15,711 nucleotides of DNA from an uncultured Bacteroidales bacterium (GCA_946619625.1 CAMOMF010000226.1:1-15711); one strand, 5' to 3'; positions 1-8,243 are shown, numbered from the stretch's first letter. Translations and numbers: made by a program. The notes: a model not told the origin generated them from the sequence alone.

Positions 1-1421
1 GGGCTTCCGGTAATCCAGATCCTACCTATCAATGGTACAAGGATGGTGTGGCTATTGATGGTGCTACATCCGCTATTTATTCATATATGGCAGAAATGGC
101 TGGTTCCGTTGCTTTACATTGTGTGGCTACAAACTCTCAGGGAAGTGTTAACTCTACAATTTGCACAGTAACGGCTTCTCTTCCTGCTGCTCCGGCAATC
201 ACTGCTGATCTGTCCTCATCTGCTAATGCTTTTGTCGGTGTAAGTTATAAACTTGGCATTACCGCAGAAGGCGTAGGAACACTTTCTTATCAATGGTACA
301 TGGATGGTGCTCTGATTGATGGTGCAACGGAATCATCTTATGTCTATATTCCTTCACAACAGGGTAGTCATGCTATTTTCTGCGTAGTTTCCAATGCAGG
401 TGGCGACACTTTCTCAGAACAATGTGCCGTTTCTGCTTCTGAACCGTCTTATCTCTCGGAGTCTGTAAATAACGATATCCCTGAGGATTTTGTTATGCCT
501 GAATGGATGGCGTATTCTTCCATCACTACCGCAAATACTGCTGGTTGCTCCTTGAATAGTGCATATGAAGGAGGTGACAATGGTGTATCTGGAACAGACG
601 TACTTCGCCTTAATAACATTGATACCCTTTATTTCTATATTCAGTGCCCGGGTGTATTGACTATCAGTGTTTCAGGAACCGGAACTCGTAAAGTTCGTAT
701 GGAGACCAACGGAAGTGAATTGGCGAATTCGGGTGATTTCAAGAAAAACACCCTCAAAACTATCTCCGGCTTAGTTCCTGCAGGAACCAATGTGGTTAAA
801 TTCCACATGGTTAATGCAAATGGTGGCTTGACTATTTCTAAAATAGTCTTCACTCCTTCTAAACTTACTGCCGCAGACACCGATTTCTACGGTCTGTATT
901 ACGAGCACGAAGTTGCCATTCCTGCAGGTATTGAAGCATTCTATGGTGTTCTGAACAATGAAGAGGACGAGTTGGCTCTTACTAAGATTGAAAACGTTAT
1001 TCCTGCCGAAACCGCTGTCCTTGTTAAGGCTGCCGCCGCAGGTGACTACTATTTCGCTCCGAGCGCAACCGAGGCTGCTGCAATTGCAGAAAATAGTCTG
1101 AAGGGCGTTGCTGAGGCTACTACAGTAGCAAGCATCGAGGCTGGCAACGCAGGCAAACAAGTTCTGACTTTGGGTATTGCAGGTGGCGTTGTTGCTTTCC
1201 GTCAGCCTGCTGCCGCTTCTATCGCTGCAAACAAGGTTTATTTGCTTGTGGATGAAGAACAATCAGGAGCTCCTGTTCGCATCGTAATGGCTGAGGACAA
1301 CGCAACTGCAATCGACAACATCGAGGACGCTGACAACGCAGTGAAGTTCATCGAGAACTGTGTTCTGTACATCCGCCGTGCAGGTGTTGTTTACACCACC
1401 ACCGGTCAAGTAGTACGCTAA
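1..1421 (+). CDS. Secreted Ig-like repeat surface protein, 3' part (5' end outside window)
   Basis: The reading frame is already open at base 3 and gives 472 visible residues. The GTG at 48 lies inside an Ig-like repeat and is not a start, so the true start is upstream. The order visible is: the end of one Ig-like module (YQWYKDG at 27-47), a full second module (about 186-450, YQWYMDG at 288-308) exactly 261 nt later, a beta-sandwich-like stretch (about 460-870), then a Gly/Ala-rich beta domain (about 880-1290) of a kind common at the ends of Bacteroidales exported proteins. The last residues, LYIRRAGVVYTTTGQVVR, match the short C-terminal tail seen on many Prevotella/Bacteroides secreted proteins; it is much shorter than a full T9SS sorting domain. 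I infer an exported surface or extracellular protein, perhaps binding a polymer, with no catalytic motif. Its base composition is visibly more AT-rich than the helicase genes downstream. Confidence 0.8.
   Translation, partial: ASGNPDPTYQWYKDGVAIDGATSAIYSYMAEMAGSVALHCVATNSQGSVNSTICTVTASLPAAPAITADLSSSANAFVGVSYKLGITAEGVGTLSYQWYMDGALIDGATESSYVYIPSQQGSHAIFCVVSNAGGDTFSEQCAVSASEPSYLSESVNNDIPEDFVMPEWMAYSSITTANTAGCSLNSAYEGGDNGVSGTDVLRLNNIDTLYFYIQCPGVLTISVSGTGTRKVRMETNGSELANSGDFKKNTLKTISGLVPAGTNVVKFHMVNANGGLTISKIVFTPSKLTAADTDFYGLYYEHEVAIPAGIEAFYGVLNNEEDELALTKIENVIPAETAVLVKAAAAGDYYFAPSATEAAAIAENSLKGVAEATTVASIEAGNAGKQVLTLGIAGGVVAFRQPAAASIAANKVYLLVDEEQSGAPVRIVMAEDNATAIDNIEDADNAVKFIENCVLYIRRAGVVYTTTGQVVR
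27..329 (+). repeat. Ig-module coding repeat, period 261 nt
   Basis: The 42-nt block at 27-68 recurs at 288-329 with about 8 mismatches, exactly 261 nt (87 codons) apart. Both copies encode YQWY(K/M)DG followed by IDGAT. This is a tandem protein-domain repeat, and further copies probably lie upstream of the window. Confidence 0.75.
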
Positions 1422-1433
1422 GCAATGAAGAAT

Positions 1434-1453
1434 TAATAATTTGTAAATTATTA
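1434..1453. repeat. Perfect 9-bp inverted repeat before the small ORF
   Basis: Bases 1434-1442 (TAATAATTT) and 1445-1453 (AAATTATTA) are exact reverse complements separated by GT. The repeat lies 12 nt after the stop of the Ig-like gene and ends 5 nt before the ATG of the 45-codon ORF, so it covers the usual ribosome-binding position. It could be a DNA-binding dyad or, with a tiny loop, an RNA structure. AT-rich palindromes also arise by chance. Confidence 0.45.
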
Positions 1454-1458
1454 GCATT

Positions 1459-1596
1459 ATGAAAGTATATAATAAAGCAGAAATGCGCATCGTTAGCGTA
1501 AGCAACGACATTGTTACGGCAAGTAATATTCAGGTTCTCCCCGGTGTACAGAACCAAGCAGATCGTACTGCTGGTCGCCGTAGCATCTGGGATTGA
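1459..1596 (+). CDS. Small protein of 45 residues, Bacteroidales small-ORF type
   Basis: ATG at 1459 to TGA at 1596 encodes a 45-residue peptide. It begins MKVYNKAEMRIVSVSNDIVT, continues through a flexible middle with LPGVQNQ, and ends DRTAGRRSIWD. From memory, Bacteroidales genomes contain many unannotated small proteins of this plan: MK-x-Y-x-K/P-E at the start, a short beta-like stretch, 'D/N-x-I-x-T-S', a variable middle, and a basic/aromatic end near R-R-x-x-W-D. Their function is not known to me. There is no signal peptide or membrane helix. The ORF starts 37 nt after the stop of the secreted-protein gene and ends 22 nt before a strong terminator, so it is probably the last cistron of that transcript. 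Possible roles include a regulatory or signalling peptide, a modified-peptide precursor, or an accessory to the upstream protein; none is shown. Confidence 0.6.
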   Translation: MKVYNKAEMRIVSVSNDIVTASNIQVLPGVQNQADRTAGRRSIWD

Positions 1597-1618
1597 TCGC
1601 ATCCTTATTTCTTAACGT

Positions 1619-1647
1619 AAAGGCGGAGCCTCCGGGCTTCGCCTTTT
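1619..1647 (+). terminator. Rho-independent terminator
   Basis: A 12-bp stem (1619-1630 with 1635-1646, one G.U pair, GC-rich near the loop) closes a TCCG tetraloop, and the 3' arm runs into four Ts. It lies 22 nt after the small ORF and closes the transcript of the secreted protein plus the small protein. Confidence 0.85.
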
Positions 1648-1673
1648 GTGTGTTAACATACAAAACAAATGGT

Positions 1674-1898
1674 ATGGAAACAGCAGTCAAATCTGCCCCG
1701 ATGAAATCGTATATGGTCTCATTCAGACAGGACGATAAAAGGGCGCTACAATTCCTGAAAACGATGCAACTGATGGACTTCTTTACGGTAAAAGAAAGTC
1801 CCTATGACCCTGCCTACGTTGCGGAAATCAAGGCAATGAACAAGCGTTCTTTCAAAACTGCTCAAGAGCCGATTAACCCAGAGACATGTCGGTGCTGA
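1674..1898 (+). CDS. Small antitoxin-like protein (74 aa), no visible toxin partner
   Basis: The ATG at 1674 gives 74 residues. A longer reading from TTG at 1593 would cross the terminator stem and overlap the small ORF, so I reject it. The protein starts METAVKS, has an N-terminal beta-helix part with RQDDKRALQFLKTM (about 19-32), then SPYDPAYVAEI (about 43-53), a basic stretch and a Pro/Cys tail ending CRC. The plan 'M-E-T-A ... SY-x-V ... R-x-D-x-x-x-x-x-x-L-x-x-x-M ... YDPxxVxxI' resembles small Bacteroidales RelB-like antitoxins. Such antitoxins normally precede a RelE/YafQ-type toxin, but no toxin ORF follows here. The C-terminal 18 residues do not look like the usual antitoxin end, so the gene may be decaying or frameshifted. 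The family call is tentative. Confidence 0.5.
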   Translation: METAVKSAPMKSYMVSFRQDDKRALQFLKTMQLMDFFTVKESPYDPAYVAEIKAMNKRSFKTAQEPINPETCRC

Positions 1899-2322
1899 CT
1901 GCTAAATCACCAACGAATAACTAAAGCTTCGGAGCCGGATGGGGCGTGCATGTGCGCATGCCTTTCGGCACATCTTTCGGCATTGCATAAATAACTTGTT
2001 TTTTTACCTACGGCTGAAGGCATTGAAAACCAATGTGCCTTTTGAGGTCATGCTCGTATCCATTCGCAATTGCCGTCTTTTTACAGCAAAATGCCGAAAA
2101 TACGGCATTGGTATATATAGTGAAGTGTCTTTTCGAGGTGATGGTGCAACTCTGCGAGTGGATAAACTATATACGGTAGTATGCAATTTTGGTTGTTTGC
2201 GGTAAAACCATATACTGCAATAGGTAATTTGGCATAAAATTTGTAGTTATATACAGGGGGGAGAACCTCATACAAAAGCATTCTCTTAAATTGGTATAAT
2301 CTCCTTAGGCAGGATTCTTGAA
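1899..2322. other. Gene-free AT-rich region upstream of the helicase operon
   Basis: No convincing gene is seen over 424 bp. The longest open frame, 1939-2205 on +, has a low-complexity Cys/Arg/Phe-rich translation with no domain and is taken as chance. A 7-bp dyad (2090-2096 with 2103-2109) and three ATATAC elements ending at 2174, 2215 and 2254 are present. No good match to the TTTG/TAnnTTTG promoter was found. The nearest are TTTG at 2196-2199 with a degenerate TAATTTG at 2225-2231 (25-nt gap), and TAAAATTTG at 2235-2243. Confidence 0.6.
2090..2109. repeat. 7-bp hairpin/dyad in the intergenic region
   Basis: AATGCCG at 2090-2096 is the exact reverse complement of CGGCATT at 2103-2109, with an AAAATA loop. 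No T run follows, so it is not a typical intrinsic terminator. It might be a weak protein-binding dyad. Confidence 0.4.
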
Positions 2323-5300
2323 ATGGACGGGAAGACTTTGACCATATGCAATGCATCGGCAGGCAGCGGAAAAACCTTTACGCTGGCGGCGTTCTACGTG
2401 GCATGTCTTGTGCAGAGTCCTAACAAAGGTGTGTACCGTTCCATCCTTGCCGTCACCTTCACCAACAAAGCGACGGCAGAGATGAAGGACCGAATCCTCA
2501 CACACCTGTATGCCCTGGCGCAGAACTACCCCGACACCCATTTCCTCGGTAAAGTGCAGGAGGTGCTGCGTGAACGCGGTTATGCCATCAGTGAGGCGGA
2601 GATACGCCGAAGGGCGGCCTTGCTATTCGAGGACATGTTGGCGCACTACGATGATATTCACGTCACCACGATTGACTCGTTCCTGCATCTGCTCTTTACC
2701 GGCTTGGCGCAGTCCATAGGTCTGACCTCGAATTTCTCCATCGAACTGGACAAGGACCATGCCATTTCCACCGCGGTGGACCAAATCCTCTCGACCCATA
2801 TCGACGAGCAGGAAGGACTCATCAGCACGGTCTCTGATTTCCTCAACGAGCAGTTGGATGACGAGTCGGACTGGGATATCCGTTCCGAACTGCGCAAACT
2901 GGCGGATGAGTTGTTCAAAGAGTCCGTGCAGGAGCGCACTACTGAAGACGATTTTAACCGTCGGCGTATCAGTGCGTTCAAGGAGGCGGTCAAATGGGAC
3001 AAAACCCCTGCAGCCTTGCAACTGAAGGCGGCGTACAATGTGTTGCTTCCCTACGAGAACCAATTGCCGATGCTGAAAGGCGGACGCAACTACTCGGCTT
3101 TTTTCCGCAGGGTGGAAACCATGGTCAAAGGGCATAAAATCAAGTATGACGACAAGGCACTGTCGGAAACCGACCGCAACCGTCTGGACAAGCCGGACAT
3201 GATTCCCGAACATATTGCCGCCCCGCTCCGCCGCCTGAATGACTTGTTCGCCTCACAGAAGGGACCGTACATGTGTTGGTACTACACCGTGGAGCACCTG
3301 AACCGCATGATGCTGCTCACCTACCTGCGTAAACGTATTGAAGCCAATCTGCACGAAACCAACACCGTCTTGTTGGCGGAGACGGCACACAAACTGGCGG
3401 AGGCCCTGCGCCCCGGTGATGCGGATTTTATCTTGGAGAAAGCCGGCATACGTTTCCGGCATATACTGCTTGACGAGTTTCAGGACACCTCTACGTTGCA
3501 GTGGCGTAACTTCAGTTACCTGATAAAAGAGATCCTCTCCGGCGGCGGAACCACCTTGATTGTGGGTGATACCAAGCAGAGTATCTACCGATGGCGTAAT
3601 GGTAACCGCCACATCATGGAGTCGCTGAACGAGTCTCACCCCGACTTCGGCTCTTACTATTGTGCCCGACCCCTGCGCCGCAATTTCCGCTCACGCAGGG
3701 AGATAGTGCAGTTCAACCTGCGTCTTTTCCGGCAAATACCCGGATTGGTACAGACCGCTTCGGGGCAGCCTGTGACCCTGTATGACGAAGGGTTTACGGA
3801 CACCAATCTGCAGGAGTACTATGTTGGCGGCGCGCATGATGGCGGGTATGTGTTTTTTCGCGCGTATATGTGTAATAAGGAGCGCGCACGCACGCGGGAT
3901 GCCATCGTGTATGATATGTTCACGCGTATGGAGGAACTGCTTGGCAGCGGCGTCAAGAGCAAGGATATACTGATTCTGATTCGCAAGGGTGCCAATGCGG
4001 AGCCTGTTATCCGTATCTTCCGCCAACTGAAGAATGACGCCGCTTTCCCATTTCTCAGTCGTTGCGAGATTGTGTCGGGCGACAGTTTCACGTTGGAGGG
4101 CTCCCGCAGTGTGCTTATGGCGATAAGCGGTCTGAAGTATATCATGCGCAGGGATAGTGTGGCGCGGGCGCATTTGCTCCTTTGCCGCCCTGATATCGAC
4201 CTGGAAGCCCTTGAGTCCGTCAAACGCAACATGCCCCTCACGGAGATGCTGGAGGAGGTGATACGTATCTGTCTGTGCCCTAATGGCGTTTATGAGGGTG
4301 ACGATGTGATTTATCTGGATACCCTGCAGGACAAGGTGCGTGAATACGTGGGGCAGTATGGAGCCGCAGTTGACCCTTTCCTTACCTATTGGGACGACAC
4401 CATGCACACCAAGACTATCGGAGCCGCCGAGACGAGTGCCATCCGCTTGATGACAATCCACAAGGCGAAAGGTCTGGAGGCGGCAAACGTCTTTATCCCT
4501 TTCTGCGATTGGGGCGGAGCCTCGAACAAGCATGACCAACTCCTGTGGTGCCAACCCGCCGAGGCGCTGTGCCCGCCGGATAAAAGGCTGTCGCTTGTGC
4601 CCATACGACAGGAGCGAGGGATGCAGGAAGCCGGTTATTCCGAGGAATACCAACGCGAACAGGACGAGGAGCAGATAGACGACATCAACCTGCTCTATGT
4701 CGCCCTGACACGAGCGGCTGACAGGCTCTTTGTCTATACAGGTCTGCCTCAGAAACTACCGGAAACGGTGGGTGCGCTGATGTTGCGTGCCTGCGAACTG
4801 GAAACGTCTTTTGCTGACTTGCAGGAGGGGGAGTTTGTAGAACTGGAAGCCGGAGAATGTTTCCCGCAGCGGAAAACGGAGGACTCGGCACCATCCAGAC
4901 AGCAATTGCCGCAACCCTTCTCGTTCAGCGATGCCGAGCCTGTGCCCGCCGTTTACCGCCGCGAGACCGTCCATGTGGAGTTCCGCCAGTCGCAGGACTC
5001 TTTCCAGTACACCATGTACGGAACAGACCAAGGACAGACCAACATCGACCAAAGGGCGTTTGGAAACATCTGCCATGATATCCTTGCTGAGGCTGTTCTT
5101 CGCGAAGACTTGCCCCGTATAATCGACCGTTTTGCCGCACAAGGCATTATACGCGATGAGGAGGTGCGCCGCCGTGTGGAGACAATGCTTGGCAATGCCT
5201 GGCGGCATGACAGGATGTGCGAGTGGTTCAGCGGCAAATACACCCTCCTCCGCGAGGATACCATCCTGCTGCCTGAGCGCCTGCGCCGGCAATTCACAGC

Positions 5301-5556
5301 GGAGGAACGCAGTCTTGACCATGCGGCGGAGGAGGTGACAGAGTTGCGTCCTGACCGCGTGATGACTCTTGGCACCACTGCCATCGTGCTGGATTATAAA
5401 TTCGGTGCCATGAACGAGCGCATCTATTTTCCGCAAGTGCGCCGGTACATGCTGCTCATGCGCGAATTGGGCTACCAGCATGTGGAGGGGTATATATGGG
5501 CGGCGGCGAGCAATGAACTGATTCCTGTTTACGACCAAAATACGAGTGCATCATGA
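2323..5556 (+). CDS. addA: AddA-type UvrD/Rep helicase with C-terminal RecB-family nuclease
   Basis: 1077 residues. This is the predicted ATP-dependent 3'-5' helicase and nuclease subunit of a cytoplasmic double-strand-break processing enzyme of the AddAB/RexAB class. Superfamily 1 motifs are complete: Walker A ASAGSGKT (11-18), motif Ia AVTFTNKATAEM (about 44-55), Walker B LLDEFQDTS (382-390), motif III GDTKQSIYRWRNG (415-427), motif IV LRRNFRSR (451-458), motif V RLMTIHKAKGLE (708-719) and motif VI LLYVALTRAADRL (790-802). A PD-(D/E)XK nuclease follows: GNICHDIL with His918, RPDRV with Asp1011, LDYK with Asp1024 and Lys1026, and QVRRY with Gln1038. All residues expected for catalysis are present. 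The length is a little under the roughly 1200 usual for AddA. Its stop overlaps the next start by 4 bp (ATGA), implying translational coupling. No clear Shine-Dalgarno precedes the ATG, as is normal in Bacteroidota. The nuclease domain and AddB-like partner argue against plain UvrD or PcrA. Confidence 0.9.
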   Translation: MDGKTLTICNASAGSGKTFTLAAFYVACLVQSPNKGVYRSILAVTFTNKATAEMKDRILTHLYALAQNYPDTHFLGKVQEVLRERGYAISEAEIRRRAALLFEDMLAHYDDIHVTTIDSFLHLLFTGLAQSIGLTSNFSIELDKDHAISTAVDQILSTHIDEQEGLISTVSDFLNEQLDDESDWDIRSELRKLADELFKESVQERTTEDDFNRRRISAFKEAVKWDKTPAALQLKAAYNVLLPYENQLPMLKGGRNYSAFFRRVETMVKGHKIKYDDKALSETDRNRLDKPDMIPEHIAAPLRRLNDLFASQKGPYMCWYYTVEHLNRMMLLTYLRKRIEANLHETNTVLLAETAHKLAEALRPGDADFILEKAGIRFRHILLDEFQDTSTLQWRNFSYLIKEILSGGGTTLIVGDTKQSIYRWRNGNRHIMESLNESHPDFGSYYCARPLRRNFRSRREIVQFNLRLFRQIPGLVQTASGQPVTLYDEGFTDTNLQEYYVGGAHDGGYVFFRAYMCNKERARTRDAIVYDMFTRMEELLGSGVKSKDILILIRKGANAEPVIRIFRQLKNDAAFPFLSRCEIVSGDSFTLEGSRSVLMAISGLKYIMRRDSVARAHLLLCRPDIDLEALESVKRNMPLTEMLEEVIRICLCPNGVYEGDDVIYLDTLQDKVREYVGQYGAAVDPFLTYWDDTMHTKTIGAAETSAIRLMTIHKAKGLEAANVFIPFCDWGGASNKHDQLLWCQPAEALCPPDKRLSLVPIRQERGMQEAGYSEEYQREQDEEQIDDINLLYVALTRAADRLFVYTGLPQKLPETVGALMLRACELETSFADLQEGEFVELEAGECFPQRKTEDSAPSRQQLPQPFSFSDAEPVPAVYRRETVHVEFRQSQDSFQYTMYGTDQGQTNIDQRAFGNICHDILAEAVLREDLPRIIDRFAAQGIIRDEEVRRRVETMLGNAWRHDRMCEWFSGKYTLLREDTILLPERLRRQFTAEERSLDHAAEEVTELRPDRVMTLGTTAIVLDYKFGAMNERIYFPQVRRYMLLMRELGYQHVEGYIWAAASNELIPVYDQNTSAS

Positions 5557-8243
5557 CCTTTATCGAACAAGTAACATCCGACCTCATTAGTCGCGGCTGG
5601 GACCGGTTGCGCCACTACACCGTGGTCTTCCCCATGCACCGTGCCTCTCTGTTCATGAAGGATGCCCTCAAGCAGCAGATGCTTGCCGCGGCTCTTGACC
5701 AACCGGTTATTGCGCCCCGCTTTACCACCATAAATGAGTTGATTGACGATTTGGCGGCACCCTATCTTCAGCCAGATGAGGAGATACGCTCCGTGTGCCT
5801 GCTTCACCGCATTTTCTGCCGGCAGACAGGGTTGGATGTCAGTCTGGATGTGTTCTACGGTTGGGGCAAGCAACTGCTGACCGATTTCAGCAATGCCGAT
5901 GCTTCGGAGGTGGCGGCGGAGAAACTGTTCGCCAACTCTGCCGATGCACGCCAACTGGAGGTGACGCACCTGGACGAAGACACCCGCCAGCGTCTGTTAG
6001 ACCTGGTTATGGGTCCGCATTACGATGCTTCCGCTGAGAACTCGCTCAGGGCGCGCCTGATGGAACTGTGGAAGCACCTGCCGGATATCTATGCAGAATA
6101 CTCCCGCAGGCAGACGGAACTGGGAGTGGCGTCTTATGGAGCAAGGCTCCGTTTTGTGGTGGAGCATTTCGACGAGATGATTGCTCCGCAACTGGAGGGC
6201 CGCACCTTTGTATTCGTGGGTTTCAATTATCTGTTGGGCAAAGAGCGCCAACTGATGCAGTGCCTTGCTCCGCAGTCGCTCTTTTACTGGGACCATGTGT
6301 CCGGTTTCACTACGAATACGGATGCCTACAAATATACGGAGCAGGGGATAAAAATGTTTGGACAGGCACTCCCTGTACTTCCTGAACCGGTAGAACGTAA
6401 GCGTATAGACGTCATTGCGACAGCCCCCTCCTCAGGGCAGGCGCTTTTTGTCAATGAGTGGCTTGCCAAGCGGTCGAAAGAAAAGGGTAGGGTGGGCATT
6501 GTTATTGCCGATGAGACGCTGCTCGAACCGGTCATCTATTCGTTGCCTGACACCGTCTCGGGCGAGGTGAATATTACCAAAGGTTTCCCGCTCCGCAACA
6601 CCAAAGTGTTTGCCGACATCATCGCCTACCTGTCCGACAAACGCCATGACCGCAAGCCCGATGAGACTTACGCCGATGTGCTCCGCCGCCTGTCCGCCTC
6701 TGTTGCCGGGACGATTGATGCCGAACGCCAACCGGGGGAGAGAAGTTGGCAGCAGGCGCTCATCCAAGAGTCTTACTATCAGGCGTGGGTGGTAATCAAC
6801 CGTTTCTGCTCGCTCATCGAGGATGGGACCCTTGCCGGAATAACCGAACAGGCGACCCTGCGCAACTTGCTCAGACGGCACTTGGAGACGGTTCTCCTGC
6901 CTTTCCATGGCGACCCCATCACCCGTATCCAAGTCATAGGTGTACTGGAGACGCGACTTCTTGATTTCGACCATCTGATTGTCCTCAATGTGGAGGAGGG
7001 CGTTCTGCCCAAGGTGGAGAAAGACAACAGTTTTATACCGTACTACCTGCGCAAGTATTATCACATGCAGACCTCCGGCGAGAGTGCCGAGGTGTATGCG
7101 TACAATTTCTTCCGCCTCTTTCGCCGATGCGGGGACATAACCCTCCTGTTCTGCGATGCCACCGATGGCAACAACAAGAAAAGCATGTCCCGCTTTCTTA
7201 TGCAGGTGCTCACTTCGAACGAGTTCAATGTACGTAAGTTCCGGCTGGCAGAGTCGTCCGTTGTCGCCGATACGGAACTGGACGTGTCTCTTCTGCCCGA
7301 ACGCGAACAGACGCTCCTTGCGCGGCCGCTCTCGCCCTCTGCCATCAACACGTATATCACTTGCCCCATGCGTTTCTACCTGCAGTACATACGCGGCATT
7401 TCTGATACCGAAGAGAGCGGCATTGTCATGCAGGCAAACGAGATTGGCACCCTCATCCACCGTGCGGTTCAATATGTCTATGAGCAGGTATGTGGTACTC
7501 TGCCCGCCACCCTCACGTCCGAGCAACAGCAGCGTCTGCTGGACCCGACATTGTTGGATAAAGCCATCCTTGCCGGATTTGACACGCTCAATGAAGAGTA
7601 TCGTTTGCACCACAACACCAAGGGCGACTACTACCTGCCGGAGGAGCACAAACTGGAAGCCATGGCGGCGCGCCGTCATGTGGTGAACATCCTCCAAAGC
7701 GATGCCCGCGATGCCCGGCGGGGACTAACTATCGTCAGCATGGAGCAACCCTACTATTTCTCGTTGCCGGTTCCCGGGGTGGGCGATGTGCGTATCGGCG
7801 GACGGATAGACCGCTTGGATATAGTGGACGGGCACCTGCGAGTGTTGGATTACAAGACCGGCAAATACAAAGAGAAAGAGTGTTCGGCACCCGATTTGGA
7901 TGCCCTCTTCCAGCCCGATTCCAAGTTCGGCAAGGTGCTTCAGACACTCATCTATTGTACAGCTTGCGCTGCTCCGGCTAACAGCGTCAAGGTCAATCCG
8001 CAAGCCCTTCCGGTCAGTCCGGCACTTCGTTTTTCTGTCAAGAAAGACCATGCCCCGCTTCCGCGAATTGCGGACTGGCCGGTAAGTGATTTCATCCAGG
8101 AACACAGGTCTGCTTTCTGTGACCTTCTTGCCCGTAAAGTGCACGAAATATTCACCGCTACCGATTATCCGAAGCGAGAAGACAAAGTTTTTTGCCAAAA
8201 ATACTGTCCTTTTAACCTGATATGTGCCCGATTTGGAAATTAA
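5553..8243 (+). CDS. addB: AddB-like PD-(D/E)XK nuclease subunit with Fe-S cysteines
   Basis: 896 residues. This is the predicted second subunit of the AddAB-type enzyme; in AddB proteins an inactive helicase-like core helps recognise recombination hotspots and a C-terminal nuclease cuts the other strand. The C-terminal domain is clear: a first Cys at 604 (SPSAINTYITCPMRFYL), GTLIH with His636, GRIDRLD with Asp753, VLDYKTGK with Asp766 and Lys768, Gln797, then Cys881-x3-Cys885-x5-Cys891 near the end. Four cysteines in this 1+3 arrangement are the [4Fe-4S] 'staple' of AddB-type nucleases. The N-terminus (VVFPMHRASLFM, about 24-35) has a RecC/AddB-like inactive helicase flavour but no Walker A GxxGxGKT, unlike Firmicutes AddB, which is also longer (about 1150). 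The start ATG is inside the stop of the upstream gene. Order here is helicase then AddB, the reverse of the common addB-addA order. Confidence 0.85.
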   Translation: MTFIEQVTSDLISRGWDRLRHYTVVFPMHRASLFMKDALKQQMLAAALDQPVIAPRFTTINELIDDLAAPYLQPDEEIRSVCLLHRIFCRQTGLDVSLDVFYGWGKQLLTDFSNADASEVAAEKLFANSADARQLEVTHLDEDTRQRLLDLVMGPHYDASAENSLRARLMELWKHLPDIYAEYSRRQTELGVASYGARLRFVVEHFDEMIAPQLEGRTFVFVGFNYLLGKERQLMQCLAPQSLFYWDHVSGFTTNTDAYKYTEQGIKMFGQALPVLPEPVERKRIDVIATAPSSGQALFVNEWLAKRSKEKGRVGIVIADETLLEPVIYSLPDTVSGEVNITKGFPLRNTKVFADIIAYLSDKRHDRKPDETYADVLRRLSASVAGTIDAERQPGERSWQQALIQESYYQAWVVINRFCSLIEDGTLAGITEQATLRNLLRRHLETVLLPFHGDPITRIQVIGVLETRLLDFDHLIVLNVEEGVLPKVEKDNSFIPYYLRKYYHMQTSGESAEVYAYNFFRLFRRCGDITLLFCDATDGNNKKSMSRFLMQVLTSNEFNVRKFRLAESSVVADTELDVSLLPEREQTLLARPLSPSAINTYITCPMRFYLQYIRGISDTEESGIVMQANEIGTLIHRAVQYVYEQVCGTLPATLTSEQQQRLLDPTLLDKAILAGFDTLNEEYRLHHNTKGDYYLPEEHKLEAMAARRHVVNILQSDARDARRGLTIVSMEQPYYFSLPVPGVGDVRIGGRIDRLDIVDGHLRVLDYKTGKYKEKECSAPDLDALFQPDSKFGKVLQTLIYCTACAAPANSVKVNPQALPVSPALRFSVKKDHAPLPRIADWPVSDFIQEHRSAFCDLLARKVHEIFTATDYPKREDKVFCQKYCPFNLICARFGN

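Noticed and set aside
48..1421. A gene starting at position 48
   Set aside because: Position 48 is GTG in the middle of an Ig-like repeat, and the same frame is open back to base 3.
1593..1673. Longer start for the 74-residue protein, at TTG 1593
   Set aside because: It would run through a strong terminator stem and overlap the 45-codon ORF; ATG 1674 is better supported.
1939..2205. Open frame of 88 codons in the intergenic region
   Set aside because: The translation has no domain or hydrophobic pattern and looks like chance.
4756..5538. Open frame of 260 codons on the minus strand
   Set aside because: It is the shadow of the RecB-type nuclease domain of the helicase gene.
5550..5556. Possible frameshift joining the helicase and AddB-like genes
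   Set aside because: The ATGA overlap is the usual form of translational coupling, and both proteins have complete ends.
6432..7697. Open frame of 421 codons on the minus strand
   Set aside because: It is antisense to the conserved AddB-like gene; its translation has no recognisable motif.
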